NCBI GenBank assembly: GCA_016165875.1 | Contig: JABBOT010000002.1 | Location: 15,641,125-15,705,124, forward strand | Origin: Acanthopleura granulata | Lineage: Eukaryota > Mollusca > Polyplacophora > Chitonida > Chitonidae | Direction of reading: 5' to 3' | Length of the DNA: 64,000 nt | In this document: in pieces, positions 33,634 through 52,249 of the stretch | Numbering within the stretch: the first letter of the stretch is position 1 | How the letters are laid out: the number at the start of each line of letters is the position of its first letter | Program-made: the position numbers and the translations under genes | The notes under the pieces: model-generated | Database searches by the model: none | What the model was told of the DNA's origin: nothing | The model's input: the letters and a program-made list of their open reading frames with translations, nothing else

Positions 33634-36600
33634 ATGGCTATCATCATACCTCAAGGTCCCAAAGTGTACCTGGACACGAAGTTCCAGGGAGGTGACGTGC
33701 CCGAGAAGCTGTCCTGGTTAAACAAGCCTTACGCTCCGCTTGCTGCCGGCTCCGAGGGAGAAGGGCTAGTTGTACAATCCGTAACGCTTTCTTTTTATCA
33801 TCTCAATCCTTTCATTGTTTAGACGTGTTTTTCTTTTCTTTTCTTTTTTCCTTTTTATTGTAATAAGCGGTGTTAGACTCCCAAGCAAATCTCGCGATTT
33901 GGCGGGTATAAATGTAACATTGTGGGAGGGACTGTCACGGCTTTCGACGTTAAAATTAACTGGGTAGGCTTACGTTGTAGAAACAACGGGAAAGAGAATA
34001 TCTCGTGATATCAGTTCATATCTGGAGATTATACATCTCTGTGAAACCGAGAAATCCAGAGTAAAGTGACAGAAGTTCAAAATCACTTGTTGCCGAAAAT
34101 CAATCGAACTGCCTTTCCACCGTGCAATACAGTTGGTCCATCACACCCATAATTTTCCACTTGTGAACGTTAATATTCATGCTTTACATATATACAATAA
34201 ATGCCAGTAAGATGTATATTGCGTCCAGAAATATGCATTATGCACTTTTTCCTTTTTACTGAAGTTGTTAAGAATTATGTATATTTTGTGTATTGTAGGA
34301 CGCAAAATCGGATTTTTGGCAAAAGTAAGTATCCTGTTTTCGTCAGAAAATGACACCTTGGATGTGTTTATATGAAAAGACATGAAACGTCATGTTTTAA
34401 GAGTTGCAAGCAACAAATTAAGCGTGATGTTGAAGTAAACATTTCACTGTATGAAGTTCCCGAAAAATGTGAAAAGGAAATCTGTTCTGAATTTGAAACC
34501 ACTGGGGCTGTTAACATGAAATCTGTCACATGCAGGTGCTACTTTGAGCCCGTGTTTTACCATTTCTTGTCGGGTGCCGTTTGCCATATACATCTTGTCG
34601 ACTATCTCCTATGTATACCGCCAGCTGATGTCTGCACTCTCTCTGTTTCAGAACCTACTATACCCCGACTCTTATAGCTGACAACGGACATTTCCTACAT
34701 ATGACAAGCCCGGATGACCAAGTTGTCATGGAAACGTCCTTTGACCTGACGACCCACGCCAATTTTGATCAGGTATAATGTCAGTTTATTCGCCCCAGCT
34801 GCGATAATGTCAATCCCGAATATAGGGGCAAGTCAGAATACTAAATGGATTAAGCATTGGTCATCCCAGTGTCAGTATGTGACAAAGTTCTTGGGGCATA
34901 TCGGTGTCATGACGCTCCAGCCCAGTAATACTCTCAACTTTAGCGTCTTGGGATGTAGCTTGGGAACTCGTCTTGACATGGATGACATAATATTCTAAAT
35001 GTTGGTTATGAATGAACCATCAAAGAACTCTAAACGAACCTCTCATGTTTCTTAAGTTTACAAGTTGTAGTATTATTGACTACACTGAAATGTTATTCGC
35101 ATCCTTTGATGCTAACCTTGTGTTTTTGTCTTTCAGGCTGGGTTAATGGTTAGAGTGGATTCTGATCACTGGATAAAAACGGTATGTGGTATAATCCTGT
35201 TATGTATTCAACATTCACACCATTCACATTTCCGTGTGACAGCCGGTTTGAATAATCTTGGTATATGAATTAAAACTGACTGCCCATTCACCGCACAGAT
35301 ATGATGTCGGTGTACGTATCTGGAAACACCTTGGACAACAACCCAGAAGTTAAACATCTTTGTCTTGGTAACTGGATCCTTCCATCGGGCACTTTTACTT
35401 CATAATTAGTTGTTAAGTGGCTTCTATCTTTTATGCAATGCTTTCTAAACTGCAATGCCCCTGATGAGTATTCGTGTAAATCGGTGCCATAAGTTCTAAT
35501 ACAACTGGCTGACACCGGTGCGGCCATAAGTTAGATTCATTGTGAGTGATCTGTCGATGTCTGGCCTCCACCAGCCATAAACATTGGATTGTGTCAAACA
35601 TGTAGACGGAATACAAAAAAAAAGACAATCAAATACACGAAGGTTAGACGATTTGTAGTTGCTGATAATCCTGGCAGGCTGCCTGACGACGTTCGATCGT
35701 GTGACGTTTGTGCAGCATAACGTTCGTTGGCCGACCACGTGTCTTACACTCTAATGTTGTGTTCACATCTGTACGTCACACGTTGGAAAGCTCATCAGTA
35801 ACTAGACGAGATACCCATTTGGAGCTCTGGTTCTCTAATCGCGTATGAAGTTAAGAATTCTTGATTTGGGTGCTAAATAAAAATCAAATATATAAATAAC
35901 TATTCCCGGTATGCAGGGTATAGAGTTCGCTGATGGCGCCCCGTCCCTGAGCTGTGTGGTGACGAACGTCTACAGCGACTGGTCCCGCTTCTCTTGGCCC
36001 TCCAAGTCCCTGAGTATACGTGTGTACAAACAAGGGAACAGTTATGTCGTGAGTTAAACATAATAAGTAACAGTTATTTTGTGATCGCAGTGCTGATATA
36101 AATAATATCACTGGAGCCAATCACCTGCATGGCAACGTACGAAAATGAACGTATGAACAGGTTGATATATAGAATAGAGGGAAACCTGCAGTTACACGTA
36201 TCTCAATAGTTTTAAACAAGATTGCGTTACAAAAATGAGTAAACATTATAACGTAAGTTCGTTGATGTAAGTAATGGGTTATGTGTAACATGTAAATAAT
36301 GGGTTATATGTAACATGTAAATAAATGAGCTATATAAATAGAATAAGATGCCTATCCACGCGGTGATGTGGGGTTAAATGATATTAAATTTATGTATTCT
36401 GAATGAACTCATTATCCAGTACATTCACATGGAGTGATGTAGTTATTTCCTGTGTTTACATTTGCACAGATGGAGAACAAGCTCCCCACTGGTGACAAGT
36501 GGGATTACTTCCGGATCGCCCACCTGGACACTGGCGACTCACCTGTACAGATCGGTATTTTCACCTGCGCTCCCACCGACAAAGGCATGAGTGTCCAATT

Positions 36601-36649
36601 TAACTACTTGTCTGTAAAGCACACTGAGGGATATAGTCATCACAATTAA
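33634..36649 (+). CDS. DUF1349 / REE1-like protein (concanavalin-like fold), complete, 6 exons
   Basis: Exons are 33634-33780, 34299-34324, 34652-34772, 35137-35181, 35917-36048 and 36470-36649, total 651 nt (216 aa). Family blocks in order are: LSWLNKPYAPLAAGSEGEGL at about 26-45; the TDFW-type block as KSDFWQK (exon 2 into 3); LIADNGHFLHM; AGLMVRVDSDHWIKT (all of exon 4); GIEFADGAPSLSCVVTN and SDWSRFSWP (exon 5); and the C-terminal core WDYFRIAHL with IGIFTCAPTDKGMSVQF (exon 6). DUF1349 proteins, including yeast REE1 (regulation of enolase), have a single jelly-roll domain of about 190-220 aa. Their biochemical role is not settled, so I give none. Exon 2 is only 26 nt but is needed for phase (0 in, 2 out) and encodes a conserved block. 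A candidate AATAAA lies at 37403-37408, so the 81-bp array would fall in the 3' UTR. Confidence 0.88.
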
Positions 36650-37055
36650 CTTGTGTCAGATAAGAGCGTGAATGTCGAATTTAACTGCTTATCTGTAAAG
36701 CACACTGATGGATAAAGTCATCACAAATTACTTGTGTCAGATAAGAGCGTGAATGTCGAATTTAACTGCTTATCTGTAAAGCACACTGATGGATAAAGTC
36801 ATCACAAATTACTTGTGTCAGATAAGAGCGTGAATGTCGAATTTAACTGCTTATCTGTAAAGCACACTGATGGATAAAGTCATCACAAATTACTTGTGTC
36901 AGATAAGAGCGTGAATGTCGAATTTAACTGCTTATCTGTAAAGCACACTGATGGATAAAGTCATCACAAATTACTTGTGTCAAATATGAGCGTGATTGTC
37001 AAATTTAACTGCCTGTCCGTAAAGCACACTGAGGGATATAGTCATCTCAGTGGAC
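36579..37055 (+). repeat. 81-bp tandem array derived from the end of the last DUF1349 exon
   Basis: Units begin at 36579 (the coding copy itself), 36659, 36740, 36821, 36902 and 36983. Spacing is 80 bp for the first and 81 bp for the rest. The four middle units are essentially identical to one another; the last is diverged. Each unit repeats the sequence encoding the 'VQFNYLSVKHTEG' end of the protein. The middle units read 'VEFNCLSVKHTDG' and then a TAA in place of the TAT found in the gene. Confidence 0.92.
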
Positions 37056-37059
37056 CCGA

Positions 37060-39060
37060 GTACAGCAGTATAACTCTTGTTATAATTCATAAACTGGCCT
37101 ACAGTATTTTGAATCCAAACATGAAATAACGTTTTAGATGTACCAGTGACAGATTTGCAAGAAAATATTTGTCTTAAACTTAATTCATTATTCTGCGCAA
37201 GCTTTAGCTTTGCAGATAACAGCAAATGTGTGAACCATGTTAAAGTATTCTAGTAAATTACGGATCCAGTTGCATAAAATCATGCATAGTGTATTTACAT
37301 GCGTATAGCTGATTCTTCCGGAATTGAAGGCGTGTAATTCTCAACTTGTTTAGCCACATTATCCATAAATATGTCCCTACTCTGAGCCAGACATAGCTTG
37401 TAAATAAATCACGTTTTATCCATAATATGCTTGTTAGCCTTGTTTTAAGTTACGTCAACCCATAATATCCCATCAGACAGTGTATATATCACTGTATTAT
37501 ATCTTTTCATGATCACAAGTTAGAGAGCCAAGCGGTTTCATTTTCAGGGGAGACTACTCTCCATGCCATCTAAAGACAGCATGTTCACTGTCGTGTAGAT
37601 GCAAATGTTAACTTACTTTTGCCAACAGAAAAGAAAACATATTCAGCTCAGCCATGAATTGGCCATTATTCTTTTGCCATACGTAATAAATGTCCCCACA
37701 GAACGCCATCACAAAAACAGGATTGAAAGATAGACTCACAGCTTTGGCCTGAATTACTTAAGGCGGGAATGATATCAATGATATCACCAGTTATACATGT
37801 ACATATTTAGAAAGAAATCTGTCGTTAGTCAATATGATAGGTGTCCACGCATCGTTCTCAACTAAATAACATAAATATTTCATTTCTGTTTTATGCCACA
37901 TGTTCTGTTGTTGCAATACTTCAGTTGAACGACGACTAAACTCTCCAGACCACGCACTATATAATCACTCTAACGTCAAGTGACACACGTACGAAAATTA
38001 ATAGTTGGATTCAGTTTCTCACTTATGTTTGTGCAGCTATCGCTTGAGGCTCCGATTACAGGTCTACGTAGGACACGTGTTAAGATCACTCGGCCATGCA
38101 GCGAGGGCTTGCCGGAGAACCCATTCCTGTCACCCTGCTATCTCCGTGCACCAAATACCTGTGGCACCGTAGTTGTCCGATTAGTCCTGAATGAAAATTT
38201 TGAAGGATACTCATTGAAAACCACAGTTATATGAACGAATTCTTGTCGACTTATCTATTCTCTTTTAACGGATGGCAATCGTTATATATATAAAACGCCT
38301 GCTCGCTTTCACAGTTGTAGAAGACTACGGCAGCTTTAGATAAATATCATTCGGATAAATATTTGTCCTACTATGCCTTTCGCAATTTGTATATAATTGT
38401 CTCTACCAAGGACAAAGTCGAGGCCCAGTATCCACAGTTTCCATTTTCGGAGGCCTTGAGTCTGTATGTTGCCAACCTAAAAGAGGCATAGCTCGGCCAA
38501 CACCGTCTTATTGTAATGTAGTATATACCAGTAGCCATTAGTGGAAAACTTGGCTGTGAAGAGTCGAGTCCTGTACTTGTCGGGATGTAACATGATACTC
38601 TGAGAGCCAGGGCTAATATTTGACCTCGTCTGTATCTTGACAGGTACATCAAGTTAACCATTCCAAAGTGGTAACTGGTCATTGTGTCTTCTAACAACCT
38701 GGGCCTCAATTAGCTACGAGCCTTTGAAAGGCGTTGAATGTGCCGGGAAGCCTCTCTGTTTGCGCAAGTATTTGTTGTAGTTCTTTTTCGACAAAACTTG
38801 TCTGTCGCCATTTATGTGTACTTTTTACTTTATGTAGCCTTTTCTGTGAAAGTGATGCATAACGCCACATGTGGGCCCTTAGCCTCTGGACATCCGTGAA
38901 CCGTCAAAGACCTGAGAAGAAACCATATCCAGGTCATACATACACCATACAAATTTTAAAAATATGATACTAGTAGCTACATTTTTACCTAAGGGACACG
39001 GTATTGACGTAGATAGAGACCCAAATCTGAACGGCGCGGTGTCTGTAAAATGTGATGTTC
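37060..39060. other. Intergenic stretch with one possible small exon
   Basis: No known family was recognised. At 37980-38231 a + strand frame passes through an acceptor-like TTTGTGCAG at about 38036 and encodes a Cys-containing stretch (CSEGLPENPFLSPC, NTCGTVVVRL) ending at TGA 38232-38234. Its upstream part is hydrophobic, but the frame has no ATG at its beginning. It could be an orphan exon or chance. Confidence 0.3.
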
Positions 39061-39077
39061 GCAGTAATATGTATATA

Positions 39078-40060
39078 GTCTAGTCGGCACCGTGTATCTG
39101 CTGTGAGGTGGGTAGTGAAGTCACGACGGTCTAGTCGACCCAGTGTCTGTGTACTGTTAGGTGGGCACTGATGTCACGACAGTCTAGTCGACCGGGTGTC
39201 TGTATTCTGTGAGGTGGACAGTGATGCCAGGACAGTCTAGTAGGCACCGTGTCTGTATGTTGTGAGGTGGGCGGTGATGTCACGACAGTCTAGTCGACCC
39301 GGTGTTTGTATGCAATGAGGTGGGCAGTGATGTCACGAGAGTTTAATCGGCGCAGAGTCTGTATACTCTTAGGTGGGCAGTGATGTCATGTCAATGTAGT
39401 CGGCCCAGAGTCTGTATACTCTTAGGTGGGCAGTGATGTCACCACAGTCTAGTCGGCACCGTGTCTATGCTATGGGCAGTGATGTCAGGACATAGTCGGC
39501 CCGGTGTTTGTATACTGTAAGGTGGGCAGTGATGTCAGTAAGTCTTTTCGGCATGATGTTTGTAGACTGTGAGATCGATCGGGAGTGATATCTAGATAAC
39601 TTGGTCGGCCCCGTATCTGTATATTGTGAAGTGAGCAATGGTGTCTATATCGACACCCTGTCTGTATGCCGTGAGGTTAACATTGATGTCTCCATGGCCT
39701 TTTCTGCACGATGTGTTTATATAAGCTTTCAAATGGACAGTGGGGTCCTCCGTGGCGCAGCGTAATGACCCAGGAGCCTCTCAGCAATGCGATCGCTGTG
39801 ATTTCAAGTCCAGCCCATGCCGGCATCCTTTCCGGGCGTACGTGGAAATGTCCCCGGTACCTGGGTTTCCCCCAGGATCTGCCCAGTTTCCTCCCACCAT
39901 AATGATGGCCCTGTCATGTAAGTGAAATATTCCTCAGTACGGCGGAAAACATCAATCAACCAAATAAATAAACAAATTAAATGGGCAGTGGTGCCTCGAT
40001 TGCCCGATCTGCACCGTGTCTGTGTACTGTGAGGTGGGGACTGATGTACCCGGGATGAAA
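39078..40060 (+). repeat. 53-bp minisatellite, about 13 units, interrupted by a SINE
   Basis: The word GTCTAGTCG (or near variants) recurs at 39078, 39129, 39182, 39235 and 39288, giving a 53-bp period. The units then continue with decay to about 39740. After the SINE at 39.75-39.98 kb one more recognisable unit follows ('ctgcaccgtgtctgtgtactgtgaggtgggg'). The unit consensus contains 'tagtcggcccggtgtctgtatactgtgaggtgggcagtgatgtca' in pieces and is not coding. Confidence 0.85.
39747..39979 (+). mobile_element. tRNA-derived SINE, family A, copy 5
   Basis: The head TCCGTGGCGCAGCG has a box A-like core (TGGCGCAGCG) and a degenerate box B (GTGATTTCAAGTCC). It is followed by the body GGTTTCCCCCAGGATCTGCC and TTTCCTCCCACCATAATG, and the tail ATTCCTCAGTACGGCGGAAA ending in AAATAAATAAACAAATT. 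AAATGGACAGTGG just before it and AAATGGGCAGTGG just after it look like a target-site duplication within the minisatellite. Confidence 0.78.
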
Positions 40061-40099
40061 ATCAACATAAATATGTCAGTAACAAATTATTGAATTCAA

Positions 40100-43000
40100 G
40101 TCATGTTTGTTCTGATAAGCACATGTACCATGCATGCGCCAGATGTTACACCAGCTTTCAAGGCTTTCTGGAAATTATGGCGTTTTGATTAGTTCTTGAT
40201 GGTACGTTTAATCACGGAGGCAACCGCTTGCATGGAACGCAGAAGGTAGTATCGAAAATTTGTTGTTTTTACTGCGAACGTAAACGATGCACTGGAGGCT
40301 GGCTTACAATGCTTGCAGTTTAACACTTTATTTCCCTGTATAAAATCCACGAGCTATGAGAATACAGGAAGTATGTTCAAATTGACGCCCAATCATCTCA
40401 AAGTTGATAGACATAATATAGGAGTGACTGTCATCTAGATATTTCTTTCCCATTATATTACAACTAATTCTTTCAATGTATAAATTTAGGAATTAAAGTT
40501 TGGGATGTCCGGTCCATGGGTTTAATAAATATCCATTTCTTAGTTTGTAACTTTATTCACTTGGGTGTGGTGTTAGTTTGTAACTTTATTCACTTGGGTG
40601 TGGTGGGAAGGTTACCAATAGGCCTAATGACCGATTGTGGTGTTAATATATATGGATTCAAAGCTGTGGTAAGTGTATAAAGGTAGATGTGAGATACCTA
40701 CTAATATAGGCTTACTATGTTTCTGGTTTTCAAGCTGAAGACCCAACCTTCTTGTGCATTGTTTGAGCAAATTGCTGGCTGATTATTCAGAGAAAACTAA
40801 ATGCCTTCATATTAGTATAAGAGTATGCCTGTACTAAGCGCCAGCCAGTTGATCTCGAGGAGAGATTTAATTTCCATCCACCCGGGTTCATGATATAGGT
40901 CTGCACAACTCCTGCAACTATGGTTAAAACACTATCGAATAAACAACTTATTTCAATACCAAACTCACGATAGGACGAAACCTTACCCCGCATCAAATAC
41001 TCCCTTCATGACTGTTGTGATCCACTTCTATAAACAGTTTTTCATGTGGCTCTGGAACTGGAAATCATGTCACATACTTCAGGTCTGAGTCACACAGTTT
41101 AATATTCCTCCGTTTTTGTGGCTTCAGCTGTTTGTGGTTATTCTCAGACACCATGAATTATACAGCCAGACAGTTTACTTATGACTCTTAAAGCGAAAAT
41201 GTATTGCCAGGCACAATGGCTGTATCCATGTGTGTGACCGCACATGAAAGGATGTATGGGCTTGTGACGAACCTACTAGCTTATATATTAGGTACAGACT
41301 TATACATGTCTGCTAAAGAATGTACCAAATAATGCAATATGAAGACGGGTATTTGATTCACGTTTGATGGCATTATATATTCTACTGTTGAAATTCGACC
41401 CAATAGCCTAAGCTTCATGTTCGCCATAGTATAGTCTTTTGTCATATTTGAATTTTTTCATTGGCAGTGCTTTTCCATGAAGTGCTTCCCAAGTTTAGTT
41501 TACCGTCACAGACTTGTATATACTAATACTCTATATCAAAAATGAACCATTGGTATATGCCGAGACCACATATATGCATAAGTTCGGCCAATTAATGACA
41601 TCTGCATGATTGCCTATCAGTTTAATGAAACCATTTTAGGCCTGCATTTTATTGATGTTATCAACAAACACCATTAATTATCTGACAACAATATCGTTAG
41701 TTGTGATTCTTTGCCAGGTCACATGGAAAAACTGTGCAAATGCAGGGATATGCATGTACATTAGTATAGGATGATAGTCTGCACAGGGCTTTGTACTTCT
41801 ACTGAACGTCTAGATATAGGACTATTCTGACGGATTCATTAGTAGAACAGATTGTTTACCTACAGTCTACAGAAATGAAATAGAGACGCAAATCCTCCCA
41901 GGCCTTTAAACGGGAGCTTCATTTATTACCGTGGTTAAGATATCGTGACAGGCAACAAGAATTTTTTGTTCACTGACAACCCTCCTCAATTTCCAGACAA
42001 ATCTGTCCGCCATGTGTAGTTTTTGTAAAGCAGTTGTCAAATACAACAGGCTCAGTTAACATTTACACGGTATTACATCTGTGTACCAGTGTACAGGCGT
42101 CATCAAGATTGTACGTAATGCTATTTCTTTACGACTCCACAACAATAGCTTGGCACGGTCTACTGGGTTCAGGCATAGGCTGAACGAAAACTCAAGAGAG
42201 CTGCGAAAATGATATGTTCATAACAGCAATGGGATTTCTATGTCTGTATAGCGTGAGCGATCTGCACTGTATCCCGGTTTACAGCGACACTTTCAGCTGA
42301 GTGTTACCTCGTTCGTGTATATGGTGCCTTTGCACATAAAGATTTGTGGAAACGTTTCTCCATGAGAAACCTTTATCCATTGGCAACATTAAAATTAGGT
42401 TGTATGTTACATTATTGTCGTCTGAATGCCTTATTGCTTTTTGTGTTCGTTGCCTTTAATGGAGTATTTCTGACAGTGCTTTCGTGGTAGAGCTAGATGA
42501 CAGAACGCCAAATACTTTCGACTAATTGCCACAATGGCCCGGGGAAAATGTTCTAGTGTCGGATTCGAACTTACACCGTCGGTATTGGTGCACTATTTTC
42601 GCTGGTCACTGACGATCCATATTACATACGGATCTAAGACCACGTGTGTGGAAACAAGTTAACCAAACATGGAGCCAAACCAAAGATCGTGACCTGATTC
42701 TCGTCTAATGTTCTAAACCACGGACGCGACTGTTTACAAGGCTTTTAGGGCCTAGTCAGTCGTGACATGACTAAAACGCTAAGTACATCGTTTAGATCAC
42801 CGGTAAACGTCACACGACGGATGACATGCACAAAGTTAATGCACACAGCCACCTTTGGAAAACTTAATTGTACATTTGTAGGGCTTCTCATGCTTGACGG
42901 ATTAATTATAACCTTTCTGTCAACAAGATGTCCAAAGTAGAGCAAATAAAACCATTAAGAACAATTATTCAAATTTTATTAACGAACACATGTTGTAGTA

Positions 43001-43950
43001 TATCCTGTACAAATATGGAGAATGAATGAGAGCGTAGCTTAACAGCAATGCTCGGAGACATTATGGTAGGATTTACAGTCTACGTCCATGCAGCGTAAGC
43101 ACAATGCTTATTGGCTCCTACGAAGTATGACCTCATATGTGGAATCCTGGGACAGATCAAAATGATCCAATCAAACCGCATTTCCACTCTACATTCTATA
43201 AATTGTCCAGAAAACGTAACGTCTAAGAATTGATATAATAACCAATATGTCGTTCCATTGCGTCGTATACTTAGTGTTCTTTTCTATGTATTGTTTTCCT
43301 TTCATTTCCAAGCGTATGAACATTGTACAATGGTCAATAATGGACACTTCTGCATATTTTCAAAACTTCTTTGGGTATGGCGATCTGTGCCTTTTGTTAT
43401 CCCTTTGACAATATCCAAGGGGTAGCTAAAAGCATCAACACAACACTTTCTGGAATGGGATTTCCATCTAAATACAACTTTTAACAAGGTAACAAAAGAA
43501 ATTTCCAGGGATGTACGCTTCGTCTACGCCTAGAACGTTTGCATTATCACCTTTATCACGATGTGTAAGGGTTTACTGAAATTATGGCTTTCAGGATTCG
43601 TGGTGAAACAAATATGCTATATCCAGCACGTTGAAAGAGGACTGCCATGGTTGCAGACGTTAACTAGCATCAATACGAGAGATCTATTTTGTCGACTTGG
43701 CTCGTAACCTTGAATTATTAACTTCTTCGTAGGTTGTGCCACATACAGTCATGGGCTTGAAAATGGTGAACAGTGTCGGCTTATTGAAATAAGTTACATA
43801 GAAACATTTTGAAATTACAAAAATAGGCGTGTCGAACAAATGTAAATTTTTTTGGTGGTTAAATATATGATGTGGCAATAGTCTGGCTGAAATAGCTCTT
43901 TGGCCTGTGCACTTTGGCACCACGTCTTTTTCAACACTTCATCAGTATTC
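40100..43950. other. Intergenic stretch, no gene recognised
   Basis: A perfect or near-perfect 33-bp tandem duplication ('tagtttgtaactttattcac...') spans 40541-40606. A decayed SINE head may remain at about 42530-42610 (GGATTCGAACTTACACCGTC, resembling box B on the opposite strand of family A). AATAAA on the - strand at 42975-42980 could end the transcript of the gene at 44-52 kb. Open frames here show no known domain. Confidence 0.4.
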
Positions 43951-43998
43951 CAGATCAGAATTCCGGTAAACGAAGGTCATATCACGTCGTAGTCATCT

Positions 43999-51836
<7,838 letters not shown>

Positions 51837-52010
51837 TGTAAAAGATTTTTACCTCCAGAAATCCTTCCTGAAAACACTGTCTAGTGCTGCGGAATAAAAT
51901 CAGTGTAGGCTGCCGCAAATCTGACCTGATAGCACTCTACACACACTTGGAGCTGACTACACAACTTCAGGACACAAACTTTGACAGGTACTATATCATA
52001 GGCGACTGGC

Positions 52011-52018
52011 AATTTATA
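52011..52018 (-). promoter_or_regulatory. TATA box of the divergent transgelin-like gene
   Basis: On the - strand this reads TATAAATT, preceded by CC. It lies about 175 bp upstream of the start codon at 51836, close to the TATA-to-ATG distance of the related gene at 3.6 kb (about 150 bp). Confidence 0.5.
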
Positions 52019-52126
52019 GGTCTGTCACCACGTGATAGGAAAACACGAAGCGATTGGCTTGTCATGTCAAAAGTTTTCGTAGACCCTGCCCACATGACGT
52101 CAGTGACATTGACGAACGGCCAGCCC

Positions 52127-52136
52127 CCTAATATGG
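52127..52136 (-). promoter_or_regulatory. CArG box (SRF site) upstream of the divergent transgelin-like gene
   Basis: CCTAATATGG is an exact match to CC(A/T)6GG, about 110 bp upstream of the TATA box. In vertebrates SRF acting on CArG boxes controls transgelin (SM22-alpha). Here the site is seen, its function is inferred. Confidence 0.5.
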
Positions 52137-52249
52137 GATTTTTCTATCAGCCGGTAATTTTTATCCCTCGCCCCCAGCAAAATCCGGCTCAGTGGGTCAA
52201 ATATGACATTATTTCTGGCGGGGTTTGTGTTGGAATTGCCTCCTAAACA

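Noticed and set aside
36659..37055. The repeat units as alternative last exons of the DUF1349 gene
   Set aside because: Each unit has an AG before it, but there are no matching donors and the middle units stop in frame; a 3' UTR array explains them better.
51884..52246. 120-codon open frame on the + strand
   Set aside because: It covers the promoter (TATA and CArG) of the divergent transgelin-like gene on the opposite strand and has no recognisable family.
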